Positions 42,483-54,172 of a stretch of 64,000 nt of DNA are shown in pieces; position 1 is the first letter of the stretch, and every line of letters begins with the position of its first letter. The notes beneath the pieces are model-generated. The model was given only the letters and a program-made list of their open reading frames with translations. It did not search any database and was not told where the DNA came from. Both the position numbers and the translations under genes were made by a program. This DNA is from Christiangramia fulva (lineage in GTDB: Bacteria; Bacteroidota; Bacteroidia; Flavobacteriales; Flavobacteriaceae): positions 4,154,001 to 4,218,000 of the forward strand of contig NZ_CP028136.1 of NCBI RefSeq assembly GCF_003024155.1, in the 5' to 3' direction.

Positions 42483-43799
42483 ATGGCATATAGAAAAGCG
42501 AATATTTTAATAGTCGATGACGACTATGATATGCTTGAACTGGTTGAAAGACACTTGCAGAAAAATAATTTTTACTGCTACAAAGCCACCTCGGTAAAGG
42601 AAGGGATTGGCATTTTAAAATCTAACGAAATTGATCTCCTGATCACCGATTTACAAATGCCGGAAATAAATGGGATGGAGTTAATAAAGTATGTCGATGA
42701 GCATTTCCCAGAGGTTCCCAAACTGGTCATTACCGGGTACCCATCTGTTGATGGAGCTTTGTCAGCAATGAAATCAGGGGCTCTGGATTATTTGGTTAAA
42801 CCCTTTACTGCTGAAGAATTAATAAAGTCGGTAGAAAAATCAATGCCGTTAGAAAAGCAACACTATAAATCAATTCAAGCATCTGGTGAGGGAATTTATG
42901 CAGGCATTATTGGCCGGTCAGAAAAGATCAACCAATTAATCGATATTATTGAAAGAGTAAAAAACAATCGAGCCACAGTGCTAATTGAAGGAGAGAGTGG
43001 TACCGGAAAAGAACTGGTCGCCCGTGCTATTCATTATAAAGGCTCCTTTGCTGCGAACCCTTTTATTGCGGTTAATTGTGGGGCAATTCCGAAGGATCTG
43101 TTGGAATCCGAACTTTTTGGTTATAAAAAAGGGGCCTTTACAGGAGCCGTGGAAAATAGGGATGGCTTTTTTCAGGCTGCGGCTGGAGGAACTATCTTTT
43201 TAGATGAAATCGGTACTGCCCCCTTAAATGTTCAGATACGATTATTACGTGTTCTCCAGGAAAAAGAGGTGAGAAAAGTAGGAGAACAAAGGGCTAAAAA
43301 GATCGAAATTCGAATTATAGCAGCTACAAATAGTAATCTAAAAGAAATGATCAAAAATGAAAGTTTTCGAGAAGATCTTTATTACAGATTAAATGTTGTT
43401 AATATAACCACTCCACCCCTGAGGGACAGAAAGGATGATATCCCGCAGTTGTCCCAACATTTTTTGAAAAAGTACGGCCGCGAATATGGGAAACCTCAGA
43501 TAAGAATTTCTGATAAGGCCATGGAAATCTTGATCCGTTATAATTGGCCCGGCAACGTTCGTGAATTGGAAAATGCCCTGCAGAGAGCCATAATCATGAG
43601 CGATTCCGAAATTGAAATCGCCAATCTACCCGAATATCTCAAGTATCCAGATCCACAAATAAGCAGCGAATTACAGAGCCTGGAAGCAATGGAAAAAGCA
43701 CATATAAAAAGGGTACTGGCGAGTGTCCAGAATAATAAAACAAAAGCAGCAGAAATACTTCAAATCGATCGAAAGACGCTCCGCAATAAACTAAAATAA
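42483..43799 (+). CDS. NtrC-family sigma-54-dependent response regulator
   Basis: 438 residues from ATG 42483. Receiver domain with NILIVDDDYDMLEL and phospho-acceptor LLITDLQMPEING (Asp near 55), Lys in YLVKPFTAEE; AAA+ domain with Walker A IEGESGTGKELVARA, the sigma-54 contact loop GAFTGAVENRDGF, Walker B GGTIFLDEIG, arginine finger RLLRVLQEKEVRKVG; C-terminal Fis-type HTH (NNKTKAAEILQIDRKTLRNK). It activates sigma-54 promoters when phosphorylated by the upstream kinase. I looked for GG-N10-GC elements upstream of nearby genes and found none convincing. Confidence 0.95.
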   Translation: MAYRKANILIVDDDYDMLELVERHLQKNNFYCYKATSVKEGIGILKSNEIDLLITDLQMPEINGMELIKYVDEHFPEVPKLVITGYPSVDGALSAMKSGALDYLVKPFTAEELIKSVEKSMPLEKQHYKSIQASGEGIYAGIIGRSEKINQLIDIIERVKNNRATVLIEGESGTGKELVARAIHYKGSFAANPFIAVNCGAIPKDLLESELFGYKKGAFTGAVENRDGFFQAAAGGTIFLDEIGTAPLNVQIRLLRVLQEKEVRKVGEQRAKKIEIRIIAATNSNLKEMIKNESFREDLYYRLNVVNITTPPLRDRKDDIPQLSQHFLKKYGREYGKPQIRISDKAMEILIRYNWPGNVRELENALQRAIIMSDSEIEIANLPEYLKYPDPQISSELQSLEAMEKAHIKRVLASVQNNKTKAAEILQIDRKTLRNKLK

Positions 43800-43817
43800 T
43801 ACCAGCGGTACTTTTTT

Positions 43818-43829
43818 CCCCGGCCGGGG
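43818..43829. promoter_or_regulatory. GC-only palindrome CCCCGGCCGGGG
   Basis: A perfect 12-bp palindrome of G and C only, in otherwise A/T-rich DNA, 19 bp after the NtrC-type gene and preceded by six T. It could form the stem of a terminator read on the minus strand, or be a protein site. No plus-strand T run follows. Confidence 0.35.
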
Positions 43830-43973
43830 TATTTCTCCCATGCACATTATATTTACTTATATTTTAACTAACTGTTTTTCAGTTTTTTAAATTAAAATAT
43901 ACTGTTATTTCTTTCCGGGCATACAGTTTGACTTATCCATATATGAAATTTTTTATTCATCAAATTTCGGGAT

Positions 43974-44177
43974 ATGTTCAAAAATTTTATCAAAACCTTG
44001 ATGTTAGTCCTAGTAATAGTAATCATTCGTTCTCTTTTTCTACAAAAGGATTTCTATTACATGATTTGGGAAAATAATCCGGTTACCGTAGTTTTTATAA
44101 TCAGCATTCTTATTGCTTTATTCGGAGTGGGAATCAACTTGCTTAGAAGAAAAAAGTTGAATAAAGATTTGTTATAA
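43974..44177 (+). CDS. Small two-helix membrane protein
   Basis: 67 residues: helix 1 LMLVLVIVIIRSLFL, helix 2 NPVTVVFIISILIALFGVGI, basic C terminus LLRRKKLNKD. No family recognised. It stands alone, 35 bp before the cREC gene region. Confidence 0.5.
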   Translation: MFKNFIKTLMLVLVIVIIRSLFLQKDFYYMIWENNPVTVVFIISILIALFGVGINLLRRKKLNKDLL

Positions 44178-44241
44178 TAGCTCTTATTGAAACCGCGCTC
44201 TCTTCTCTTCTTTGTTATTAAATTATCTTATTCCCAAAGCC

Positions 44242-44703
44242 ATGGTCCTATCTGCTTTAAGAAATTGGGTTTCTGTGCTGCTTTCATTACCCATAATACA
44301 GAAGCTGATCCGTACCAAAAATCTAAAACCTCCTCATAGCTCTAAAGGAGATACTAAAACATTGTTGTGGCTTGATGATCGACTAAACCCCATGGATACC
44401 AGAATGGACTGGTTATCTTTTAGTCCGGTAGGACGTGAAGTTGAAGTGATTTGGGTGAAGAATTTTCATGAATTCCAAAATTGGATTTGCAACTATGGCC
44501 TTCCTAAAGGAATTTGCTTTGACCATGACCTCGGAAAGGATAAACCCACAGGATATGATTGCGCTGCATGGCTAATAAAGTATTGTACAGAACACAATAA
44601 ACCCTTGCCTCTTTGGAGTTCACAATGTGCAGATCCTGCAGCAAAAGCGAAAATTAAAAAGCTCCTTAAAAGCTATTCCGCAAGCACAGAAATACCTGCT
44701 TAA
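44242..44703 (+). CDS. cREC (cyclic-phosphate processing receiver) domain protein
   Basis: About 153 residues from ATG 44242; a TTG at 44212 could extend it by ten residues. The core fits the cREC family: TLLWLDDRLNPMDTRM (strand 1 with the Asp pair), VEVIWVKNFHEFQNWI, ICFDHDLGKDKPTGYDCAAW (HDLG motif), and LPLWSSQCADPAAKAKI. This receiver-like family is proposed to process cyclic phosphates in RNA repair and stress contexts. The N-terminal ~30 residues are extra and hydrophobic. No operon partner is evident. Confidence 0.75.
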   Translation: MVLSALRNWVSVLLSLPIIQKLIRTKNLKPPHSSKGDTKTLLWLDDRLNPMDTRMDWLSFSPVGREVEVIWVKNFHEFQNWICNYGLPKGICFDHDLGKDKPTGYDCAAWLIKYCTEHNKPLPLWSSQCADPAAKAKIKKLLKSYSASTEIPA

Positions 44704-45034
44704 ATAAAAAAACTCAAAGAGGCTCAACCACATATTTTTTGGATTATTTGTGTGAAATTCAAAATGGAAGATATTTTTCTCTACCCTAAAATGTTCAAAA
44801 GGAGACTAATAATACAAAATCTTATCTTTTTACCTATATAACCCCATTTTCTGCAGGCCTATATACCGGTACAAAACTCCCCAGCTGAATCATTCTTCTC
44901 CACTAGCCTTGAACTTGAAAATCTTTTTTAAAAGTTTAAATATTTCTTTTACAGTTACTTACGAATAAAGTATGAAATTAATTTATTAACCGGCATGTAC
45001 TTTGACTTTGATGGTACACACAAAGTTGAAAACA
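44704..45034. other. Intergenic, no gene seen
   Basis: A/T-rich 331 bp. Probably holds the promoter of the small-zinc-protein/gdhA operon; no clear -33/-7 pair, riboswitch or repeat recognised. Confidence 0.5.
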
Positions 45035-45196
45035 ATGAATTTGACAAAAGAAAAAATAAATCAGGAGTTACCCTCGAACAAATCTTCAACTGAAATACCT
45101 CAGGAGATGCTCAAAGGTTTGTGTTTTAATTGTGACCACCGAAAATATTGCATCTGGAAAGAAGATCGAAAATTAATATGTGAACATTTCAAGTAA
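45035..45196 (+). CDS. Small cysteine-motif protein upstream of glutamate dehydrogenase
   Basis: 53 residues from ATG 45035 (an ORF opens 33 bp earlier but with weak context). C-terminal motif LCFNCDHRKYCIWKEDRKLI followed by CEHF gives four Cys and a His arranged as a small metal site, similar to the short conserved Cys-rich tails found beside universal stress and fermentation genes in Bacteroidota. It ends 6 bp before gdhA, so the two are surely co-transcribed. Function unknown. Confidence 0.65.
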   Translation: MNLTKEKINQELPSNKSSTEIPQEMLKGLCFNCDHRKYCIWKEDRKLICEHFK

Positions 45197-45202
45197 AAAA
45201 GA

Positions 45203-46483
45203 ATGATAAATACTCAGAAAATAAATCGCCAATCTATGTATGAAACTGTAATGAATCAGTTTAATTCCACTGCAGATATCATAGATTTAAATCCTAACAT
45301 CCGAAAGATTTTAGGGATCACCAACAATGAGATCATTGTACATTTTCCTGTAAAAATGGATAACGGAAAGGTGGAGGTTTTCACAGGCTACCGGGTGCAA
45401 CATAATAATGCCCTCGGGCCATACAAAGGAGGTTTACGATACCACGACACAGTAGATATTGATGCCGCCAAAGCTTTGGCCATGTGGATGACCTGGAAAA
45501 CCTCACTAGCCGGTCTCCCATATGGTGGAGCCAAGGGAGGCATTAAAATCGACCCCCGTAATTATTCCGATTCAGAATTAGAACGTATCACCCGACGGTT
45601 TACTTACGCACTAGGGGAAAATATTGGTCCCGAACATGATATTCCAGCTCCTGATGTAAACACTAATGCCCAAACTATGGCATGGATCGCAGATACCTAC
45701 ATGTCTACCATTTCTTCATCTGAACGATCTCACAATCAGCATGTAGTTACCGGAAAGCCTATAGGAGCAGGAGGATTGGAAGGTCGGGATCGCGCTACAG
45801 GTTTTGGGGTTTATCTCAGTATAAAACTCCTTTTAGAAACTAGAAATGAAGATTTTAAGAATAAAAAATTCATAGTCCAGGGATTCGGTAATGTCGGTTA
45901 TTGGGCATCCCATTTCATCTCCAAAGATGGGGGTACACTAATAGCAGTTCAGGATGCGCATGCCAGTCTATTTAATGAGAATGGTATCGACACCGAGGCC
46001 CTGGCACAACATTGTGAACCTCGGAAAGGTTCCATCAAAGGCTTCAAGGGCGCTACGGAGATTGACCCGGAAGATTTCTGGGGCCTTGATTGTGACATTG
46101 TGATTCCTGCCGCCCTTGGGAATCAAATCACCCAGGATAATGCCTTTAAAATCAAAGCAGCTATAGTGGCGGAAGGTGCCAATGGTCCTACCAATAGTGA
46201 AGGTGAGAAAATCCTGCTGGAAAAGGGAATTACCATTATTCCCGATATCTTTTGTAATTCCGGCGGAGTTATTGGCAGTTATTTTGAATGGTTACAAAAC
46301 CGAAATGGTGAATTGTGGCAACTTGAAGAGGTCATGGAAAAAATTGAAAAAAAGATCACTCAAAATTTCCACAAAATAAACTCGGAAGTTAAAAAACGGA
46401 ATGTCGACTGGAGAACGGCAGCCTACATCCTCGCCATATTGCGCATTGAAACTGCGTACAACCAACGCGGGATTTTCCCTTAA
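45203..46483 (+). CDS. gdhA: Glu/Leu/Phe/Val dehydrogenase (glutamate dehydrogenase)
   Basis: 426 residues. Dimerisation domain with HNNALGPYKGGLRYH; substrate site LPYGGAKGGIKIDP containing the catalytic Lys; PAPDVNTNAQTMAWIADTY with the catalytic Asp; NAD(P)-binding FIVQGFGNVGYWASHF and the late motif VAEGANGPTNSEG. Reversible oxidative deamination of glutamate to 2-oxoglutarate and ammonia. The length is that of the ~415-430 residue hexameric type. First large gene of an operon with the Rnk-like gene. Confidence 0.93.
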   Translation: MINTQKINRQSMYETVMNQFNSTADIIDLNPNIRKILGITNNEIIVHFPVKMDNGKVEVFTGYRVQHNNALGPYKGGLRYHDTVDIDAAKALAMWMTWKTSLAGLPYGGAKGGIKIDPRNYSDSELERITRRFTYALGENIGPEHDIPAPDVNTNAQTMAWIADTYMSTISSSERSHNQHVVTGKPIGAGGLEGRDRATGFGVYLSIKLLLETRNEDFKNKKFIVQGFGNVGYWASHFISKDGGTLIAVQDAHASLFNENGIDTEALAQHCEPRKGSIKGFKGATEIDPEDFWGLDCDIVIPAALGNQITQDNAFKIKAAIVAEGANGPTNSEGEKILLEKGITIIPDIFCNSGGVIGSYFEWLQNRNGELWQLEEVMEKIEKKITQNFHKINSEVKKRNVDWRTAAYILAILRIETAYNQRGIFP

Positions 46484-46512
46484 AATTATCAACGCTATTA
46501 AAAACTTATAAA

Positions 46513-46953
46513 ATGAAATACGGAAATCTGATTGTAGAAAAAAAAGAATATGAGTTTCTAAAACAAATTATGTCTTTAGCTAAATATTATAAAGATACCA
46601 CTTATAAAGCTTCGATATACAAATTGAGCGAAGAGCTCAAAAGTGCCAAATTAATTCCTAAGAATAAGATGCCGGAGGATGTTATCCGACTGAATTCCTT
46701 AGTTACTATAGAAACTCCATATGATGTAGTTAAAACCTACCAGATCGTCACACCTGAAAAGGGAGATATTCGAAAAAATATGGTTTCCGTGTTGGCGCCT
46801 ATGGGTTTGGCGCTTTTTGGATATGCAGAGGGAGATGAAATAACCTGGATGTTCCCAATGGGAGAAAGCCAGATAAAGATTAAAAAGGTGGCTCAGATTG
46901 ACCCAGAAATAATAAATAAAAAATATGATAAAGGATATTCAACAACACCATAG
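46513..46953 (+). CDS. GreA/GreB-Rnk family protein
   Basis: 146 residues. Helical N-terminal half (EFLKQIMSLAKYYKDTTYKA) and a C-terminal GreA/GreB-type FKBP-like domain: PEDVIRLNSLVTIETP, TYQIVTPEKGDIRKNM, ISVLAPMG-like VSVLAPMGLALFGYAEGDEI and ITWMFPMGESQIKIKKV. The N terminus is too short for the coiled coil of GreA, so this is a Rnk-type protein that binds RNA polymerase. 29 bp after gdhA; its 3' end overlaps the next gene. Confidence 0.85.
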   Translation: MKYGNLIVEKKEYEFLKQIMSLAKYYKDTTYKASIYKLSEELKSAKLIPKNKMPEDVIRLNSLVTIETPYDVVKTYQIVTPEKGDIRKNMVSVLAPMGLALFGYAEGDEITWMFPMGESQIKIKKVAQIDPEIINKKYDKGYSTTP

Positions 46954-47356
46954 GGAGGAGGAAATCCAGATCGTGAAGTTCGAAAATCAAAATCATTATT
47001 GGATTAAAGAACTTGGTTTCCTCTCGGAAGAATTAGATTTTTATAAAGAACTGCTCAGTAATCCTTTGAAAGAGAAAACAAAAATCAAACAGGCAAAAGC
47101 CGATGTTTTGCTCTATGAGTTAAAGAAGCTGAAAAAATGGAATGATCTATACCTTCAGGAGTGCTACAATTCACAGAATAAGCTGGAAAATCAAAAAGAA
47201 TGTGATCAAATTGATTGCGATTATGCATTTCTCAGGGCTCAATTAGTAATACGAAGAAAAATTGAAAAATATATTGAGGAAGTTCAGGCTTTAAAAAAAG
47301 CAATCTTTAGGTTCCTGAAAAGGAATCCAGAAATCATTACTTCATTTCAAAATTAA
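46925..47356 (+). CDS. Coiled-coil hypothetical protein
   Basis: 143 residues, starting with ATG 46925 inside the preceding gene (29 bp overlap); no later ATG is available. Almost wholly helical with heptad-like runs (LGFLSEELDFYKELLSNPL, KADVLLYELKKLKKWNDLYL, IRRKIEKYIEEVQALKKAIF). No domain recognised. Its overlap suggests translational coupling to the Rnk-like protein. Confidence 0.65.
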   Translation: MIKDIQQHHREEEIQIVKFENQNHYWIKELGFLSEELDFYKELLSNPLKEKTKIKQAKADVLLYELKKLKKWNDLYLQECYNSQNKLENQKECDQIDCDYAFLRAQLVIRRKIEKYIEEVQALKKAIFRFLKRNPEIITSFQN

Positions 47357-47441
47357 AATTTTACCGTTTGTTTTATTTTTAAGCCAGGTGGCCCTATAAA
47401 TACCATTTAATCCAGGGGTCATCTGGTTTCTTTTTTATTTC

Positions 47442-47624
47442 ATGAAACTGACTTTATTTAAGAAATTAGGATATTCATTTTGTATAATCTTCTGGTACTT
47501 ATTGATTTCAAAGACAGATTTTACTCAAGTAATATTGAATGAAAACATTTTGATTACCGTTATATTAATTCTTTTATTAATCATCGTCATTTTAGGTATT
47601 ATTTCTTTAAAAGAATTTGAATAG
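47442..47624 (+). CDS. Small two-helix membrane protein
   Basis: 60 residues. Two hydrophobic segments (LGYSFCIIFWYLLI and ILITVILILLLIIVILGII) and an acidic end LKEFE. Short and without family, so only likely. Convergent with the beta-galactosidase gene. Confidence 0.4.
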   Translation: MKLTLFKKLGYSFCIIFWYLLISKTDFTQVILNENILITVILILLLIIVILGIISLKEFE

Positions 47625-47660
47625 GTTCCAGGGAGTATATTATTTGTGGTATTTGCTCTA

Positions 47661-50957
<3,297 letters not shown>

Positions 50958-51008
50958 TTATTAACACCTAAAATTATTGTTGCGAACCATGACCACAGCA
51001 TCTTTAAT

Positions 51009-51054
51009 TAAAAAAGTACACGTCATTAGATAGACTCTATTTTGACGTGCACTT
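51009..51054 (-). terminator. Terminator after the SusC-SusD-DUF3472 operon
   Basis: TGACGTGCACTT (51043-51054) pairs with AAGTACACGTCA (51014-51025), 11 of 12; on the minus strand the stem is followed by six T. It separates the operon from the GH2 gene. Confidence 0.8.
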
Positions 51055-51161
51055 TCCGTTAAGTTGCTCATAAGCTTTAATGACAACTAACTAACTCAAA
51101 TTAACTAAAACTACTACTACAAAATTTTTGATTTCATGATTCTCTTATAGATTTCTTATTC

Positions 51162-52520
51162 CTAATTTTCAAATTTAGAAAGATCGATTCCTGGATTTTT
51201 ATTATTTAAGCCACGCGAAAAATCTTTCTCTATTTCTGTATAACCAGTAAAAAAACCGGTATTTTTTAAAAAAAATCTTTTCCCTTCAACTCCTCCTTTG
51301 AAGTCCAACCGAATGTTGCTTCTTCCCGTATCATCGGTGGTAAATTTGGCTTTGCTCAGTTCTGTCCAATTGCCATTTGTATCAAATATCCACTGATTAC
51401 CAAGTAAAACCTCTCTTGTTAAATTACCTGTATCAGGATTAAAGTTTTCAAGAAATGAATGAAGCCTGGTTAAATAACTATTTATTTGAGGTCTTCTAAA
51501 GGCAGCGATAAACTTCCAGTCTTCTTCCTGTATATTTTTAAAATATGCAGAGTATGTTGTCGAATTATCATTATTGGGTGTTCCCTTTAATAAAAACTGG
51601 TAGGTCAAATTAGGTTTCCATCCATACACCAAATAACTCTGCCCACCGGAGCCTTCATTACCAAACCTCCCTGTAATTACATTTTCGCCTTTGGATAAAA
51701 GCTGAACGCGTGCATCGTCGGGAACGTTATCTGGGTCATCCGTCTGGTAGGGACTCCAGACTGAAAAAAGAATTCGACGTTCTTGTGAACTATTAACCTG
51801 CATTCCAAAATACCCCTCTGCAAAACCATTGGCCATAAAATAAGAACCTATCTTATCTTTTCCTTCCGGTACTGTCAATTCGTTATAAAAGAATATCACA
51901 TCTTTACCCTCAGGTTGCTCATAGGTAAGATGAACGGAAGGACCTCTTCTACCGAAATAAAAATTCTCTTCTTTAGCCACAAAATGAATATCTTCATCAG
52001 AAATACTACCACCTAATAAGACTTCATTAATATCAGCGATATAAGTACCTGTTTTACTTACTCCCTGGAATTCAAAATAGTGATAGCCAGGCTTGTCCAG
52101 GTAAAATTCATCAACATACATATCCCTATAACTTTCATTATTAAACTCATAATCGTTCATGGATCCATCAAGCCCTAATCGAATAACCGAAGTACCAGAT
52201 GGGACTTTAATATTTAATCCCATCCGAACTTTGGTTGCCACTTCCGAATAAAAATAGATCCTAATAACATCCTTCGTATTCGTCCAATTATGGATACCTG
52301 AATTTGTTATTAAGAATTGATTTCTTTCCAAATCATTAACTACCCAGCTATTTCCTCCTGCAGGAATTCTAACAGATAAGCTTATCTCCGGCGATTTAGA
52401 CCGATCCCCACTGTCATATATGGTGTCGGGCTTACATGCAATTGAGCCCAATATTAAAAGACTTATAATTAATCTCCTGAATTTTAGATTCCCTATATGA
52501 CAGTTAGAGCTTTTAATCAT
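51162..52520 (-). CDS. DUF5077/DUF3472 lipoprotein of the PUL
   Basis: 452 residues. Signal ending LLILGSIACKPDT (lipobox Cys). Residues ~40-180 match a DUF5077-like carbohydrate-binding sandwich (IRIYFYSEVATKVRMGLNIK, FYLDKPGYHYFEFQGVSKTG), residues ~185-440 the DUF3472 domain (SVHLTYEQPEGKDVIFFYNE, RILFSVWSPYQTDDPDNVPD, YKPNLTYQFLLKG-like region, FFTGYTEIEKDFSR). Such proteins occur beside SusCD pairs and are thought to bind glycans on the cell surface. It overlaps susD by 8 bp and is third in the operon. Confidence 0.8.
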   Translation of the reverse strand: MIKSSNCHIGNLKFRRLIISLLILGSIACKPDTIYDSGDRSKSPEISLSVRIPAGGNSWVVNDLERNQFLITNSGIHNWTNTKDVIRIYFYSEVATKVRMGLNIKVPSGTSVIRLGLDGSMNDYEFNNESYRDMYVDEFYLDKPGYHYFEFQGVSKTGTYIADINEVLLGGSISDEDIHFVAKEENFYFGRRGPSVHLTYEQPEGKDVIFFYNELTVPEGKDKIGSYFMANGFAEGYFGMQVNSSQERRILFSVWSPYQTDDPDNVPDDARVQLLSKGENVITGRFGNEGSGGQSYLVYGWKPNLTYQFLLKGTPNNDNSTTYSAYFKNIQEEDWKFIAAFRRPQINSYLTRLHSFLENFNPDTGNLTREVLLGNQWIFDTNGNWTELSKAKFTTDDTGRSNIRLDFKGGVEGKRFFLKNTGFFTGYTEIEKDFSRGLNNKNPGIDLSKFEN

Positions 52521-54162
52521 TTTGAATTAACGAAGGTTGTGCATTGATCTGAGCCTGAGGGATATATTCAACAACACGGTCTGCTGTGGGCGGTATTTCA
52601 TAATAAGGGTTATTTCCAACTAAATGCGTACCTGGATAATCACGATTCATAGTTCTGTTGTTTCTAAAAACATCAAATTTTCGATGTCCTTCGTAGGCCA
52701 ATTCTCTTCTTCTTTCGGCTAATACTACATCAAGTATTGATTGGCCGGCTTCCAGGTCGGTTTCACCCGAGATAGCAGGAATTCCTGCCCTTTCTCTTAT
52801 CACATTTAAATTTTCTAGTGCCATGGGAATATTACCCATTTTTGCGTAAGCCTCGGCTTTATTTAGGTACATCTCGGCTAATCTGGAAACTACAGGTGAC
52901 CATAGATGTGGAACGTCTTCTTGTAAAGAAGCTTTTAAAATGTAAAATTTGGGATAGCCATTTCTTTTGGCCATATCAAAATCTTTAATTACATATTGTT
53001 TACTTCCTGAAGCATCGAAATAATATTTTGTTTCACCATCAATTTGCTCTTCCTGCAACTTGACACTGGAACCATCGAGATCAAAATAGGTTTCTCCATT
53101 TTGTTGGTAGGTTCTTTTAAATACATACTGATTATTCTCTTCATTCACCCAGTATACAGCAGGTATACGATCTCCTTCCTCATCGGTAAGATATTGAGGA
53201 TCAATGAAACCCATCCGCTTATCACCTGGGTTCTCCCTTAACAAATCCAAATAGGTGCTGGAAGCATACATTTCTCCCCAACCGGCACCCTGAATGTTCG
53301 CATATAAGGAACCAACCGTATACCAACCATGATTGTAGTCTGACTCCTCTAAAAATTTAAATGCAAAAATTGTTTCAGGATTTCCATCCGGGTTCAAAGT
53401 AAAGTACTGAGCCAGCTGATCTGTAGGCAGTAAAGAGAACCTACCTGAAGTAATCACCTTATCAGCATATTCAATAGCCAGTTCATTTTCTTCCATATAA
53501 AGGTATACCCTGGAAAGCAAAGCCTGAGCAGCTTCTTTAGTCGCAAAACTGTTGGATTTATCGATATTCATCAATTCTTCCGCTTTCTTGAGATCTGAAA
53601 TAACCTGATCATAAACTTCTCCTACCGTATTCCTATCCGGTAGATCATTTACATCCGAGGTTAGTTTCAAAGGAACCGCCAGGTTTTCCGTTCCCTGGAC
53701 ATAAGGTCGCCCAAAAACATTGGCTAATTGAAAAAAGGTCAAAGCCCTTAGATAATAGTTCTCCCCTATTAGTTGATCTAATTCTTCTGATTGACCCTCA
53801 GAGGTGAGCTCAATAATTTTATTAGTGCCTACTATCGCCCTATAACCACTGACCCAAAAATCATTTACCCGACCACTGGTCACAAGATTGTTATAATTAT
53901 AGGTATAAAATAAAGGATCTGTAGTGGTTCCGCTGAGGGAAACATTATCCCCTGGATACTCACTCAGCCTGTGTAATTGCGGAGCAAAACCTCCTCCGTT
54001 GGCATCTCCTTTTAATAAGGCATAATTTCCTAATGTCGCCGCTTCTAATGTTCCTTCCCCTTCAAAAATTTGATCTGAAGGAATGGAATCATAGGGATAA
54101 CGATCTATCTCACAAGAAATCAAACATATTGCAAGAATGAATAGATATATAATTTTTTTCAT
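52513..54162 (-). CDS. SusD/RagB-family nutrient-binding lipoprotein
   Basis: 549 residues. Lipobox LFILAICLISCEIDRYPYDS. SusD pattern: NYALLKGDANGG near the start, ENYYLRALTFFQLANVFGRP and KEAAQALLSRVYLYMEEN (TPR helices), AEMYLNKAEAYAKMGN and a C-terminal GHRKFDVFRNNRTMNRDYPG. It forms the lid on the SusC transporter and binds the glycan outside the cell. 10 bp downstream of susC and 8 bp overlapping the DUF3472 gene. Confidence 0.95.
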   Translation of the reverse strand: MKKIIYLFILAICLISCEIDRYPYDSIPSDQIFEGEGTLEAATLGNYALLKGDANGGGFAPQLHRLSEYPGDNVSLSGTTTDPLFYTYNYNNLVTSGRVNDFWVSGYRAIVGTNKIIELTSEGQSEELDQLIGENYYLRALTFFQLANVFGRPYVQGTENLAVPLKLTSDVNDLPDRNTVGEVYDQVISDLKKAEELMNIDKSNSFATKEAAQALLSRVYLYMEENELAIEYADKVITSGRFSLLPTDQLAQYFTLNPDGNPETIFAFKFLEESDYNHGWYTVGSLYANIQGAGWGEMYASSTYLDLLRENPGDKRMGFIDPQYLTDEEGDRIPAVYWVNEENNQYVFKRTYQQNGETYFDLDGSSVKLQEEQIDGETKYYFDASGSKQYVIKDFDMAKRNGYPKFYILKASLQEDVPHLWSPVVSRLAEMYLNKAEAYAKMGNIPMALENLNVIRERAGIPAISGETDLEAGQSILDVVLAERRRELAYEGHRKFDVFRNNRTMNRDYPGTHLVGNNPYYEIPPTADRVVEYIPQAQINAQPSLIQND

Positions 54163-54172
54163 AATTATTATT

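Noticed and set aside
41200-45034. Sigma-54 promoters near the NtrC-type regulator
   Set aside because: I looked for GG-N10-GC elements upstream of 41380, 43974 and 45035 and found no acceptable match.
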